NCBI RefSeq assembly: GCF_017948265.1
Contig: NZ_CP072852.1
Coordinates: forward strand, 1,860,001 to 1,924,000
DNA from: Rhodoferax sp. PAMC 29310
Lineage (GTDB): Bacteria; Pseudomonadota; Gammaproteobacteria; Burkholderiales; Burkholderiaceae_C
Length of the DNA stretch: 64,000 nt
Direction of reading: 5' to 3'
Below are positions 1 to 9,348 of the stretch, piece by piece (the first letter of the stretch is position 1; each line of letters opens with the position of its first letter). A program made the position numbers and the translations under genes. The notes below the pieces were generated by a model. The model was given only the letters and a program-made list of their open reading frames with translations. It ran no database searches and was not told the origin of the DNA.

Positions 1-267
1 GCTGGTGCGTGGTTGCAAGCGCAGGAGGCCGGCATTCATGTGCCCACTGATCTGGCCTTGCTCGGGTTTGGCGACTTCCCCATCGCCGGCCAGTTGGGCG
101 GTGGCATCAGCACGATGGCGGCACCCCGCTATGACATTGGTCAAAACGCCGGCCTGAAAATATTGAGCGACCTGGACTTAAAACCGTTGTGCAACGGCGT
201 CTCAAACTCTCTCAAGCCGACGTTGATTATGCGCAACACCACCCGGCTGCCGCCTAAATCAAGCTGA
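1..267 (+). CDS. LacI-family transcriptional regulator, C-terminal fragment
   Basis: The reading frame is open from the first base, so the gene is cut by the window edge and its helix-turn-helix is not visible. The 88 or so visible residues match the end of the LacI/GntR-type effector-binding domain: a 'VPTDLALLGFGDFP' stretch, followed by a conserved segment with 'IGQNAG' and a short basic tail. In this family the protein is a sugar- or sugar-acid-responsive repressor. Its 3' end overlaps the end of the convergent AEC carrier gene by about 14 bases. The ligand cannot be told from this fragment. Confidence 0.8.
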   Translation, partial: AGAWLQAQEAGIHVPTDLALLGFGDFPIAGQLGGGISTMAAPRYDIGQNAGLKILSDLDLKPLCNGVSNSLKPTLIMRNTTRLPPKSS

Positions 268-1201
268 CCAGCGCCATCACCAGGGAAATGGTCACCACGC
301 CAATGACCGTCGAAACGGCCAGGCTGGCGGTGATGAGGTCCTGAGCGACTTCGTACTTCTGGGAAAACATGAATACATTGGCGCCTATCGGCAAAGCGGC
401 GGCCACAATCATCACGCTCAGAGGCAGGCCGTGCATGCCCGCGGCCCACCCCACAGCCGCCATGATGGCGGGAAACACCAAATTTTTGATCAAGCTCAGC
501 CCCAAGGCGGCCTTGAGCTGCTTACCGACTCGCCCATTCGTGATGGTCACCCCCACCAGCACCAGCGCCAGCGGGCCAAAGGCATTGCCCAGCAATTGCA
601 GCGGTTTGTCCACCACCTCGGGCACCACCAGCCCCGTCTGCGCAAACAGCAGTCCCACAATGATGGGCAGCGGCACCGGGTGAATGATGCCGTTGCGCAT
701 CGCCGTCAAAATGGTGCGAAACATCGGGCGCCCGGCCGCAGCGCCGCTCGCCGCGTCCTCGCGGGCCACGGACAACTCCAGCACCACTGTAGCCATCGTC
801 AACAGCACCAGCGCATGCACGGAAATCAAGGTGAACAAGGTGATTAGTCCCGCCTCACCGTAGGCCAGTCCGATCAGCGGGGTACCAATCACCAGCGTGT
901 TGCTGAAGGTGGCGCCCAGCCCCAACACGGCAGCCCGTCGGGTCGCACCTTTCCAGAAGAACATGGCAAAAAACAGAATCGCAGCGGCCACAAAGTACAT
1001 GGCCACCGGTTTGAAATTGAGGTCTTCCACATGCACCGTGCTCATGGTTCGAAACAGCAAGGCTGGCGTCAACACCATAAAAACCAGATTTGAGAGATCT
1101 TTTGTGGCCTCAGCCCTTATCCAACCTGCACGACCAGCTATAAAACCAATAGCAATCAACAGCATCACGGGCAAGAGTGCGGAGAGGACAGGGTTGTTCA
1201 C
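254..1201 (-). CDS. AEC (auxin efflux carrier) family transporter
   Basis: A 315-residue hydrophobic protein with the ten-helix pattern of the AEC/Mem_trans family. Its N-terminal half begins with 'SALLPVMLLIAIGF' and has a 'DLSNLVFMVLTPALLF' helix. The C-terminal half has the conserved 'PIGANVFMFSQKYE' region and ends with 'LAVSTVIGVVTISLVMAL'. Bacterial members export or import small organic acids such as malate or malonate; the substrate is not deducible here. The gene converges on the LacI-type regulator and is divergent from the kinase gene at 1498. The length is normal for the family. Confidence 0.88.
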   Translation of the reverse strand: MNNPVLSALLPVMLLIAIGFIAGRAGWIRAEATKDLSNLVFMVLTPALLFRTMSTVHVEDLNFKPVAMYFVAAAILFFAMFFWKGATRRAAVLGLGATFSNTLVIGTPLIGLAYGEAGLITLFTLISVHALVLLTMATVVLELSVAREDAASGAAAGRPMFRTILTAMRNGIIHPVPLPIIVGLLFAQTGLVVPEVVDKPLQLLGNAFGPLALVLVGVTITNGRVGKQLKAALGLSLIKNLVFPAIMAAVGWAAGMHGLPLSVMIVAAALPIGANVFMFSQKYEVAQDLITASLAVSTVIGVVTISLVMALVSLI

Positions 1202-1497
1202 GGGCAGGCAATCAAAAGGGTCAGAGCAGGTTGTTGCTTATTTTCACCGGCTTTTTCGGTCAAGGTGCCCCGGTCACCCCCAACTCGTTGCGCAGGGATG
1301 GTCACCGTTGTCCTCGGCATGCAGCACATCTGACAAAACGCATTGATAAGATTCCTCAACTGCCTAAAATAGACCAAAATTCGCGGTATTTCCGGTCTTC
1401 TTGTGCGATTCCGGGCGCTTTCCCAAAGATGCGTGGAGACATCGGGGCGAAATGGTTCAACCTGCGTCAGCCACATTGCAGCCAGGGAGGGTTTAGT

Positions 1498-3222
1498 TTG
1501 TCCAATCTGCCCGTCACCCGCCGGCCCGTCAAGACTGCGACCTCTCACGCCACTCCGCCCCTCAGCGAGCTGGCAGGGGTGACACAGAAACTGATTTTGG
1601 ATCGGTTCTCACCGGCGGCAATTCTGGTCAATGCTGACAACGCGGTGCTGTACCACTGCGGCCCCACTGAAATTTTTTTGCTGCGCCGACGCGGTGTGCC
1701 GGTGAAGAACTTATTGCTCATGGTCCGCGAAGGACTGCACGCGCGGCTGCGCGACGCCCTGAACGAGGCCGCTGCCACCCAAGTGACTGTGGTCACGACG
1801 GGCGCTCGAATACGGTGCGCCCAGGGCTATATGCCGGTCGAGATCACGGTCACGCCGCACTCCAGCGGAAAGTCGGGCACCTTGTATTTGGTGGTACTGC
1901 GCCAGCAAGGCCAAGCCTCGGCCCTGCCCGCTGCCGACACGGCCGAGGCCACGCTGGTTCGTCACCTGGAAGAAGTCGTGCAGGCCACCCGGGACGACCA
2001 GCAAACCACCATTGAGCGCTTTGAAATTGCCGCAGAGAACCTCAAATCCACCAATGACCAACTGACGTCGATCAACCTGAAGCTCGGCGCGAAGCTACAC
2101 GCACTGGCTGCCTCCGAGCAAGAACTCAAAAGCTTGTTTGATAGCGGCAACATGGCCACACTTTGCATCAATCGTACGTTTCGTATCCAACGATTCACCC
2201 CGGCGGTCACAGCGTTTGTTCCGTTTTTGCCCAGTGATCGGGGTCGACCGCTGGGCGACTTCTCACTGACTCAAGCCGGTCATGCATTAATGGACACTGC
2301 CGTTGCCGTCATGTCCAGCCAAACGTCACATCAGTTGGTTTACCAAATGGTCACCACGCCCCAGCCGAGTCAAAGCGGGCGTCGGATTTTGCGTCGTGTG
2401 TCGCCCTATTTCAACGGGAAATCTCAGGTGGACGGCGTCGTCATCTCCTTCACCGACATCACAGACATCTCCGAAGCCGGGCACTCAACCCACCCGGACA
2501 ACGGGGCCAACCTGGACCTCACCGAGTCGCGGGCTCAAACTGACCGATTGCGCACCCTTTCAGCGGCACTCGCTGTGGCTGAAGCACGTGAGCGCCGCTC
2601 CTTGGCCCAGGACCTGCATGACGATTTGGGGCAGATGCTGGCCTTGATCAAGCTCAAGATTGCAACCATGGGCAAGTTGCCCGTTCCCGATTTCATGCAG
2701 ATTGCCATGGATGACTGTGCCAAGGCCGTGGATCAAGCCAACCGCCGAGTGCGCGTGATGGCGTTTCAACTCAGCCCGCCCATGCTGGACGAACTGGGTT
2801 TGCCAGCGGCCATGGAGTGGATGGCCGACGAAATGCACAAAATGTACAAACTCGACGTGGTCGCCGAGGACGATGGCAAGCCCAAACCACTTGACCCCGA
2901 TGTAAGCGCCACCCTGTTTCGCGCCATTCGGGAGCTGCTAATCAACACCGCCAAACACGCCGATGTCGCTCACGCCGTCGTGCGCACCGAGCGCACCAAA
3001 GACCAGCAACTGCTCGTCACAGTCAGCGACGCTGGCGCAGGATTTGACCCCGATCAGGCCCTGGCCACCAACGGTCAGGGCGGATTTGGTTTGCTGAGTG
3101 TGCGTGAGCGCATTCAATTGATGGGTGGCGAAGTCAGCATTCGCAGCAACCCGGGTGACGGCACCACGGTGTTCATCAAGGTTCCACTGCTGGCCGCCCA
3201 CGCGTCAGACAACAAGGGCTAG
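1498..3222 (+). CDS. PAS-containing NarX/DegS-type sensor histidine kinase
   Basis: I chose the TTG at 1498 because a strong AGGGAGGG ribosome site sits about eight bases upstream; the frame stays open back to 1177, with an ATG at 1429 as the alternative. The protein is about 574 residues. The N-terminal half has a PAS-like fold, then a helix with repeated 'ENLKSTNDQLTSINLKL' heptads and a second PAS ('LFDSGNMATLCIN'). This arrangement resembles the tail of CheB/CheR fusion proteins, but the methylesterase and methyltransferase domains are absent. A HisKA_3 dimerisation box follows ('RRSLAQDLHDDLGQ', phospho-acceptor His), then a HATPase domain (N box 'ELLINTAKHA', G boxes 'DAGAGFDP' and 'GGFGLLSVRERI'). 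No membrane helix is evident, so it is probably cytoplasmic. Its cognate regulator begins 11 bases downstream. Confidence 0.85.
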   Translation: MSNLPVTRRPVKTATSHATPPLSELAGVTQKLILDRFSPAAILVNADNAVLYHCGPTEIFLLRRRGVPVKNLLLMVREGLHARLRDALNEAAATQVTVVTTGARIRCAQGYMPVEITVTPHSSGKSGTLYLVVLRQQGQASALPAADTAEATLVRHLEEVVQATRDDQQTTIERFEIAAENLKSTNDQLTSINLKLGAKLHALAASEQELKSLFDSGNMATLCINRTFRIQRFTPAVTAFVPFLPSDRGRPLGDFSLTQAGHALMDTAVAVMSSQTSHQLVYQMVTTPQPSQSGRRILRRVSPYFNGKSQVDGVVISFTDITDISEAGHSTHPDNGANLDLTESRAQTDRLRTLSAALAVAEARERRSLAQDLHDDLGQMLALIKLKIATMGKLPVPDFMQIAMDDCAKAVDQANRRVRVMAFQLSPPMLDELGLPAAMEWMADEMHKMYKLDVVAEDDGKPKPLDPDVSATLFRAIRELLINTAKHADVAHAVVRTERTKDQQLLVTVSDAGAGFDPDQALATNGQGGFGLLSVRERIQLMGGEVSIRSNPGDGTTVFIKVPLLAAHASDNKG

Positions 3223-3233
3223 GAGCTGTCACC

Positions 3234-3884
3234 ATGCCCATTCGCGTCTTGCTGGTTGATGATCACACCATGTTCAGGGAAGCGCTTTGTTTGATGCTGG
3301 CCAGAGAACCCGAGGTTGAAGTGGTGGGCGAGCTGGGCAATGGGTCGCAAGTTCTTCAAACCGTGGCAAGACTCCTGCCGGACGTGCTGGTGATTGACAT
3401 CAGCATGCCCGAAGTGAACGGAATTCAGGCCACGCGCCAGGTGCGCGCCCAATTCCCCCAGGTGCATGTGGTTGCGTTGTCAGCCTTCAACTACCAGAAA
3501 TTTGTCATGGAAATGATGGAAGCCGGGGCAACCGCCTATGTGGTGAAGTCTGCTGCGGGCGATCAATTGCTTCAAGCCATTAAAAGTGCTGCGCAAGGAA
3601 AAATCTTTCTGTGCCCGGAAGCCACCGCGACCCTGATAGAAGCCAGTCGACGTGGTCACAAAGGCTCAATGGGCCCTCGGGACAACAAACGCCTGGGGCG
3701 GCGCGAAACGGAGGTGCTTCGCCTGCTTGCCGACGGTTTAACGTCTCCTCAAATTGCCGAAGAGTTGCACATTGCCACCAGCACTGTGGACGTGCATCGT
3801 CGCAACATCATGTTTAAACTGGATTTGCACAATGTGGCCGAACTCACCAAATATGCAATTCGAACCGGGCTCACCAGTGTGTGA
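3234..3884 (+). CDS. NarL/FixJ-type response regulator
   Basis: A 216-residue protein with an N-terminal receiver (acidic 'VDDHTMFREAL', phospho-Asp in 'DVLVIDISMPEVNG', Lys in 'AYVVKSAAG'). A C-terminal LuxR/GerE helix-turn-helix follows ('LGRRETEVLRLLADGLTSPQ' through 'STVDVHRRNIMFKL'). An AGGAG site precedes the ATG. It follows the histidine kinase by 11 bases, so the two almost certainly form a two-component pair under one promoter. Target genes are unknown; the divergent AEC transporter gene and the downstream cyclase are neighbours that could be tested. Confidence 0.92.
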   Translation: MPIRVLLVDDHTMFREALCLMLAREPEVEVVGELGNGSQVLQTVARLLPDVLVIDISMPEVNGIQATRQVRAQFPQVHVVALSAFNYQKFVMEMMEAGATAYVVKSAAGDQLLQAIKSAAQGKIFLCPEATATLIEASRRGHKGSMGPRDNKRLGRRETEVLRLLADGLTSPQIAEELHIATSTVDVHRRNIMFKLDLHNVAELTKYAIRTGLTSV

Positions 3885-4118
3885 TGGCATCCGACAAGAT
3901 CGCTCAATTCGGGGACCTGTTTGAGGCAAATCAGGTATTCTTGCGCTGTATGACCTTTGTGACCCGCACTCTTGGAATGCCGTCCTGCAGCTTTGAAAAA
4001 GGCCGCTTGACGACCTCTTGCAAGGACGAAAGCCGCACTGAGATTGGCCACAACAGCGGAGGTATCGCAGAGTGTGCGCGGCAGAATCTGGCCCGACAAG
4101 AGACAGAACGAGGGTGTT

Positions 4119-5186
4119 ATGGGCCTGTTTGACACCCTGCGCAATTCCCTGAGCCGCAAGAGGGGCCGTACCGAGCCGCCCCGAAACGGCTCAGCGACCA
4201 AAAACTCCTTGAAAGCGAGCCGAAAACTTCTGGCGTCCACGCTCAATGAGCTGAAAATCGGCCTGGAAATCTGGGATGCCAACGACCGGCTCGTGCTTTA
4301 CAACAAGAGCGTCAACCACGTTCTGGCGGACTTTCACATCCCGGATCACATTGGTCAGTCCTATGAAGCCTTGATGCGTGGCAATTTGCGGCGCCACCTG
4401 ATTCCAGCCGCCATCGGTTGCGAAGACCAGTGGCTGACTCAGCACCTGGCCCAGCGCCACAATGCAGGGGACGCCGAGCTTCAAGAGCTTGCCGGTGACG
4501 TCTGGGTCAATGTTCAGCACACGCGCCCCCCCGACGGGTATTTGATTTCAGCACGGGTCAATGTGACGGACATGGTTCGCCGGGGAAAAACGCTGGAAGC
4601 CACCAACCAGATTCTGACCAAGCAGACTTCCACCGATGGCCTGACAGGCCTGGCCAACCGGCGCAGTTTTGATCAGGCGCTTGACGTTGAGTGGCAACGC
4701 GCGAGTCGCGCCCAGTTGCCACTCAGTCTTTTGATGGTCGACATTGACCATTTCAAAAATTTTAATGACCACTACGGTCATTTGGCCGGCGATGAGTGCC
4801 TGCGGCGAGTCGCCAACGCGTTGGGAGACTGTGTGCGTCGCGCGGGCGAGATGGCCGTGCGCTACGGTGGCGAAGAATTTGTGCTGCTGCTACCTGGCGC
4901 CGACGATGCCCACGCGTGTGAAACCGCCCAAAAATGCCTGGACCGCCTTCGCCGCGAGGCCATGCCCCATGCTGCCTCGCCAACCGCGAAGAATGTGACC
5001 ATCAGCATTGGCGTCGCCACTGTGGTTCCAAGTTCCGGCACGAATGCCAAACTGTTGGTCAATACGGCTGATGCGGCCATGTACCGGGCAAAAACAGGGG
5101 GTCGCGCCCGCTATGAATCAGCCAGCCAAGAAGATTGGGACATCGACCCGGACACGCCCCGCAGCCGCCCCGTTCCGCTGAGCTGA
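4119..5186 (+). CDS. PAS-GGEEF diguanylate cyclase
   Basis: The start at 4119 ('MGLFDTLRN', GAGGG-like site upstream) is preferred to the in-frame codon at 4044, which would add a non-conserved leader. The 355-residue protein has a basic N-terminus, a PAS_7-like domain ('LKIGLEIWDANDRLVLYNKS') and a GGDEF domain whose active-site motif is GGEEF at about residues 250-254. The metal site 'MVDIDHFKNFNDHYGH' is present, so it should make cyclic di-GMP from GTP. The allosteric RxxD inhibitory site is changed to R-A-G-E, so product inhibition may be weak. There are no membrane segments. It converges on polA. Confidence 0.9.
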   Translation: MGLFDTLRNSLSRKRGRTEPPRNGSATKNSLKASRKLLASTLNELKIGLEIWDANDRLVLYNKSVNHVLADFHIPDHIGQSYEALMRGNLRRHLIPAAIGCEDQWLTQHLAQRHNAGDAELQELAGDVWVNVQHTRPPDGYLISARVNVTDMVRRGKTLEATNQILTKQTSTDGLTGLANRRSFDQALDVEWQRASRAQLPLSLLMVDIDHFKNFNDHYGHLAGDECLRRVANALGDCVRRAGEMAVRYGGEEFVLLLPGADDAHACETAQKCLDRLRREAMPHAASPTAKNVTISIGVATVVPSSGTNAKLLVNTADAAMYRAKTGGRARYESASQEDWDIDPDTPRSRPVPLS

Positions 5187-5210
5187 CGACGGCGCGCTCA
5201 CCCCAAAAGA

Positions 5211-8033
5211 TCAGTGAGCCTGATCCCAATTCGCGCCCACTCCGACCTCGGCTAATAGAGGCACTTTAAGATTGGCCACCCCGGCCATCAAACGAGGAAT
5301 TTCGTGCTTAACCCACTCAACCTCGGCCTCAGGCACCTCAAACACCAATTCGTCGTGTACCTGCATGATCATGCGGGTACCACGCTTTTCCTCATCCAGT
5401 ACCTGTTGCACCTTCACCATGCTGAGCTTGATCAGGTCGGCCGCCGTTCCCTGCATGGGGGCGTTGATGGCCGCCCGCTCTGCGCCGGCGCGACGGGGGC
5501 CGTTGGGTGAATTGATCTCCGGCAGGTAAAGGCGCCGTCCAAATACGGTCTCCACATAGCCCTGTGCCTTGGCGGTCTGGCGGGTGTGGTCCATGTAGTT
5601 TTTGACGCCGGGGTAGCGGTCAAAGTAGCGCTGGATATAGTTTTTGGCGGCCGTGTTGTCAATGCTCAAGGCGCGCGCCAGCCCGTAGGCACTCATGCCG
5701 TAAATCAGGCCAAAGTTGATGACCTTGGCGTAGCGGCGCTGCTCGGTGGTGACCTCCCCCGTGCCAATGCCAAAAATCTCGGCGGCTGTGGCGCGGTGCA
5801 CGTCCATGCCATCGTGAAATGCCAGCACCAGCGCGGCATCGCCGCTGATGTGGGCCATGATTCGAAGTTCGATCTGGCTGTAATCTGCGCTGGCAATCAC
5901 ACACCCCGCTGGCGCCACAAAGGCTTCGCGCACACGACGCCCCTCCGGGGTGCGAATCGGGATGTTCTGCAAATTGGGATCGTTGCTGGACAAACGCCCA
6001 GTCACAGCCACGGCCTGCGCATAGTGGGTGTGCACCCGCCCGGTCCGCGGGTGGGCAAGCTGGGCCAGCTTGTCGGTGTACGTGCCCTTCAGCTTGGCCA
6101 AGCCCCGGTGCTCCAGAATTTTGGCGGGTAGCGGAAAATCTTCCGCCAGTTTTTCCAGCACCTCTTCATCGGTACTGGGGGCGCCGGTGGCAGTTTTCTT
6201 GACGATGGGGAGGCCGAGCTTGGTGAAGAAAATTTCGCCAATTTGTTTGGGACTACTCAGGTTGAAGGGTTGTCCTGCCAACGCGTGGGCTTCCGTCTCC
6301 AACTGCAAAATCCGGGCGCCCAACTCGTGACTTTGCGCCGCCAAGGTGGGCGCGTCAATCAAGACCCCGTTGCGCTCGATGCGGTAAAGCGACTCGCTGC
6401 TGGTAATTTCCAGCTCGTAGACAAAGCGCAACTTGTCATCCGCCTCCAGTTGCGGCCACAACGCCAAGTGCACGTCCAGTGTCTGGTCAGAGTCTTCACA
6501 CGAATATTCAGCTGCTTTGGCAATGTCCACCTGGTCAAAGCAAATCTGGTTTACCCCTTTGCCGCACAAATCCTCAAAACTGATGCCGCTGCGCCCCAGG
6601 TGGCGCTCCGCCAGGCTGGACAGCCCATGAGGTTTGTGCACCTCCAGCACGTAGCTCTGCAGCATGGTGTCGTGGGCGTAGCCCTGCACCTCAATACCGT
6701 GGTTGGCAAAGACGTGGCGGTCGTACTTGATGTTTTGCCCCAACTTCTTCTTGGCGCCGTTTTCCAGCCAAGGCTTGAGTTTGGCCAACACTTCCTCGCG
6801 CGGCAACTGCTCAGGCGCATCCGGGTAGCGGTGGGCCACCGGAATATAAGCCGCCTCGCCAGGCTTCACGCTGAAGCTGATACCCACAATTTCGGCCCGC
6901 ATTTCGTCCAACGAGGTCGTTTCGGTGTCCACGGCCACCAAGTCAGCGGCCTCGACGGTCGCCAGCCATTGGTCAAACGTTGCCCAGGTCAACACGGTTT
7001 CGTAGGCCACATTGCTGACCTGGCTCACAGGCGCCGTGGCCGACTCGTCGGGGCTGTCAAACAAGTCCGGCTCGCGCGCTGCATTTTTGGAAGCGCCAGC
7101 GCCAGCCCCTGCCTTGACCGTGGCATTGCCTGCGGACGTGGTCCCCAGAGCCCTGGCCAAGCCCTTGAAGCCATATTCTTCATAAAATACCGCCAAAGCC
7201 CCCGTATTCATGGCGCCAGTAGCTATTGAATCCATAGCAGGAAGATCGGGCAACCAGGCTTTCAAATCACAATCGGTCTTCATGCTGACCAGCTGGCGCG
7301 CCATGGGCAGCCAGTCCAGCGCGTTGCGCAGATTCTCTCCCACCACGCCCTTGATCTCGTGGGCGTGGGCCACCACCTCGTCCAAAGATCCGTAGTGCTG
7401 CAACCACTTGGCGGCCGTTTTCGGCCCCACTTTGGGCACGCCGGGCACGTTGTCAACGGCATCGCCCACCAGCGCCTGGTAGTCCACCATCAATCGGGCA
7501 GGCACGCCGAATTCGGCTTCCACACCGGCTTCGTCGCGGCGACGGCCGTTCATGGTGTCAATGATGGTGATGTGCGAATTGACCAACTGCGCCAAGTCTT
7601 TGTCCCCACTACTCACAATGACTTGAACCCCCTGACCGGCGGCCGTCACGGCCAAGGTGGCAATGACGTCATCGGCTTCCACGCCGGGCACGTCCAGGAC
7701 CTTCCAGCCCATCAGGCGAACCACTTCGTGAATGGGTTCAATCTGGGCCCGCAAGTCGTCTGGCATGGGGGAGCGATGCGCCTTGTACTCGGGGTACAAA
7801 TCGTCCCGGAAGGTGGGGCCCTTGGCATCAAACACGCAAGCTGCAAAGTCTGCAGGCACGTCTTTACGCAGGCTTTGCAGCATATTGATCATGCCGCGAA
7901 TGGCCCCCGTGGGCGCGCTGGTCGCGTCGCCCGGCACGGCCCGCAAGTCCGGCATGGCATGAAAAGCACGGTAAAGGTAGCTGGAACCGTCCACCAGCAG
8001 CAGGGTTTTGGGCTTGTTTTGAGAGTCGTTCAT
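5211..8033 (-). CDS. polA: DNA polymerase I
   Basis: A 940-residue protein with all three domains of the family. The N-terminal 5'-3' exonuclease occupies roughly residues 1-310 ('LLLVDGSSYLYRAFHA', 'SSGDKDLAQLV'). The 3'-5' exonuclease lies around 350-540 ('LVAVDTETTSLDEM'). The polymerase domain carries motif A 'DYSQIELRIMAH', motif B 'RRYAKVINFGLIYGMSAYG' and motif C 'MQVHDELVFEV'. It fills gaps and removes RNA primers in replication and repair. The linker between the two exonuclease domains contains an in-frame copy of a short dispersed repeat (7184-7238). It is divergent from the DUF2782 gene, with only 52 bases between the start codons. Confidence 0.98.
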   Translation of the reverse strand: MNDSQNKPKTLLLVDGSSYLYRAFHAMPDLRAVPGDATSAPTGAIRGMINMLQSLRKDVPADFAACVFDAKGPTFRDDLYPEYKAHRSPMPDDLRAQIEPIHEVVRLMGWKVLDVPGVEADDVIATLAVTAAGQGVQVIVSSGDKDLAQLVNSHITIIDTMNGRRRDEAGVEAEFGVPARLMVDYQALVGDAVDNVPGVPKVGPKTAAKWLQHYGSLDEVVAHAHEIKGVVGENLRNALDWLPMARQLVSMKTDCDLKAWLPDLPAMDSIATGAMNTGALAVFYEEYGFKGLARALGTTSAGNATVKAGAGAGASKNAAREPDLFDSPDESATAPVSQVSNVAYETVLTWATFDQWLATVEAADLVAVDTETTSLDEMRAEIVGISFSVKPGEAAYIPVAHRYPDAPEQLPREEVLAKLKPWLENGAKKKLGQNIKYDRHVFANHGIEVQGYAHDTMLQSYVLEVHKPHGLSSLAERHLGRSGISFEDLCGKGVNQICFDQVDIAKAAEYSCEDSDQTLDVHLALWPQLEADDKLRFVYELEITSSESLYRIERNGVLIDAPTLAAQSHELGARILQLETEAHALAGQPFNLSSPKQIGEIFFTKLGLPIVKKTATGAPSTDEEVLEKLAEDFPLPAKILEHRGLAKLKGTYTDKLAQLAHPRTGRVHTHYAQAVAVTGRLSSNDPNLQNIPIRTPEGRRVREAFVAPAGCVIASADYSQIELRIMAHISGDAALVLAFHDGMDVHRATAAEIFGIGTGEVTTEQRRYAKVINFGLIYGMSAYGLARALSIDNTAAKNYIQRYFDRYPGVKNYMDHTRQTAKAQGYVETVFGRRLYLPEINSPNGPRRAGAERAAINAPMQGTAADLIKLSMVKVQQVLDEEKRGTRMIMQVHDELVFEVPEAEVEWVKHEIPRLMAGVANLKVPLLAEVGVGANWDQAH
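7184..7238 (-). repeat. Dispersed GCTAT..ATAGC repeat, copy inside polA
   Basis: Read on the minus strand this starts with GCTAT, seven bases, ATAGC, then CTACTGGCGC, a GGGGGCTTTGGCG block and a T-rich end. The same layout is seen at five other places in the window. Here it is in frame and encodes a stretch around 'MDSIATGAMNTGA' in the linker between the exonuclease domains. Confidence 0.5.
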
Positions 8034-8073
8034 AGGAGCATTTTGCCTGCGAGCAGGGGGGCGGGGGTGGTTC

Positions 8074-8085
8074 TACAATTGCCCC
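8074..8085 (+). promoter_or_regulatory. Likely -10 box of a leaderless transcript (DUF2782-thrB operon)
   Basis: TACAAT at 8074-8079 lies exactly six bases upstream of the ATG at 8086. A transcript starting about seven bases after the -10 box would begin at the start codon, and there is no ribosome-binding sequence. No convincing -35 box is visible. The same TACAAT-N6-ATG spacing precedes uvrD. Confidence 0.5.
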
Positions 8086-8349
8086 ATGCGCCTAGCCCTC
8101 CTCCTCCCCCTACTTCTCACCTTGATCAGCCCCAGCTGGGCTCAGACTCCCGCCCCTCAGGCGGCGCCCAGCACGGCGATCGAAAAACGCACCGAGCGTA
8201 TTCGCATTGAAGACGCCGGCAGCCGCATTGACGAGTTGCGGGTGGGTGGAGAAACCAAAACCATCACCGTTCAACCCAAAGGCGGCATGCCCTCCTATGA
8301 CGTGAAACCCGACAGCGGCGAGCGCAGCTGGAAAATTCTGGGTTTTTGA
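8086..8349 (+). CDS. DUF2782 family periplasmic protein
   Basis: A small 87-residue protein with a clear cleavable signal peptide ('LALLLPLLLTLISPSWAQ', cleavage near residue 20). The mature region has the conserved DUF2782 segment: 'IRIEDAGSRIDELRVGGET' and a C-terminal 'YDVKPDSGERSWKILGF'. The function of the family is not known; in Burkholderiales it is often found near polA and thrB, as here. It is the first gene of a three-gene operon, with thrB four bases after its stop. The start codon follows a TACAAT box by six bases, suggesting leaderless translation. Confidence 0.85.
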   Translation: MRLALLLPLLLTLISPSWAQTPAPQAAPSTAIEKRTERIRIEDAGSRIDELRVGGETKTITVQPKGGMPSYDVKPDSGERSWKILGF

Positions 8350-8352
8350 GCG

Positions 8353-9348
8353 ATGGCGGTTTACACAGAAGTTACTGAAAAAGAAGCCGCTGCCCTGCTC
8401 AAGCAACTCAAGCTGGGCGACCTGACCCAGATGAAGGGTTGCTCTGGCGGCATCGAGAACACCAATTACTTTGTCTCCACCGAGTTGGACGGGCAAACGA
8501 ACGACTACGTGCTCACCCTGTTCGAGCGGCTGAGCTTTGAGCAACTGCCGTTTTACCTGCGCTTGATGAAGCACCTGGCGACGCACGGCATTCCCGTGCC
8601 CGACCCAACAGCCAATGCCAAGGGCGAGTTGGTGCTGGAGCTAAAAGGCAAACCCGCATCGGTCGTGAGCAAACTGACCGGTGGCAGCGAACTCAAACCG
8701 ACCGCAGCCCACTGCGCGGCCGTTGGGGCCACGCTGGCCAAGATGCACCTGGCGGGTCGAGATTTCGAGTTGTCGCAGCCCAATTTGCGCGGATTGAGCT
8801 GGTGGAATGAAACCGTTCCAGTCGTACTGCCCTATTTGACAGCGGCGCAAGTTCAACTGATTCAAAGCGAGTTGGCCTATCAAAATCATGTGGCCCAGTC
8901 GTCCGCCTACAAGGCGCTGCCTTGCGGCCCCATTCACGCCGATCTGTTTCGGGACAATGTGATGTTCGACACCGTGAACGGGCAACCCCACCTGACCGGC
9001 TTCTTTGACTTTTATTTCGCCGGCGTCGATGCGTGGCTGTTTGACATTGCGGTCACCTTGAACGATTGGTGTATTGACTTGACCACAGGTGCCCATGATG
9101 CAGAGCGGGCGCAGAACTTCATGGCCGCCTACGGCACCGTGCGCCCCCTGACCGCCGCCGAGCGCGAACTGCTGCCCGCCATGTTGCGCGCCGGCGCCCT
9201 TCGTTTCTGGATTTCCCGCTTGTGGGACTACCACTTACCCCGAGAAGCCAGCATGCTCCAAGCCCACGACCCCAGCCACTTTGAGCGAGTGCTGCGCGGT
9301 CGCGTCAGCCCGGCGCTGTCCATGAACGACCTAGCGACAACCGCATGA
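8353..9348 (+). CDS. thrB: Homoserine kinase (APH-fold type)
   Basis: A 331-residue protein of the aminoglycoside-phosphotransferase-like ThrB family, distinct from the GHMP-type homoserine kinase of E. coli. Diagnostic segments are the N-terminal 'MAVYTEVTEKEAAALLKQL', the glycine-rich 'CSGGIENTNYFV', the catalytic loop 'PIHADLFRDNVMFD' (Brenner motif H-x-D-x4-N) and the metal-binding 'GFFDFYFAGVDAWLFD'. It phosphorylates homoserine in threonine synthesis. It starts four bases after the DUF2782 gene, and its stop overlaps the next gene's start (ATGA), so the three are co-transcribed. Confidence 0.95.
   Translation: MAVYTEVTEKEAAALLKQLKLGDLTQMKGCSGGIENTNYFVSTELDGQTNDYVLTLFERLSFEQLPFYLRLMKHLATHGIPVPDPTANAKGELVLELKGKPASVVSKLTGGSELKPTAAHCAAVGATLAKMHLAGRDFELSQPNLRGLSWWNETVPVVLPYLTAAQVQLIQSELAYQNHVAQSSAYKALPCGPIHADLFRDNVMFDTVNGQPHLTGFFDFYFAGVDAWLFDIAVTLNDWCIDLTTGAHDAERAQNFMAAYGTVRPLTAAERELLPAMLRAGALRFWISRLWDYHLPREASMLQAHDPSHFERVLRGRVSPALSMNDLATTA

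Noticed and set aside
5586..7229. Long plus-strand frames opposite polA (181 and 328 codons)
   Set aside because: They are shadows of the polA reading frame, without ribosome sites or recognisable products.
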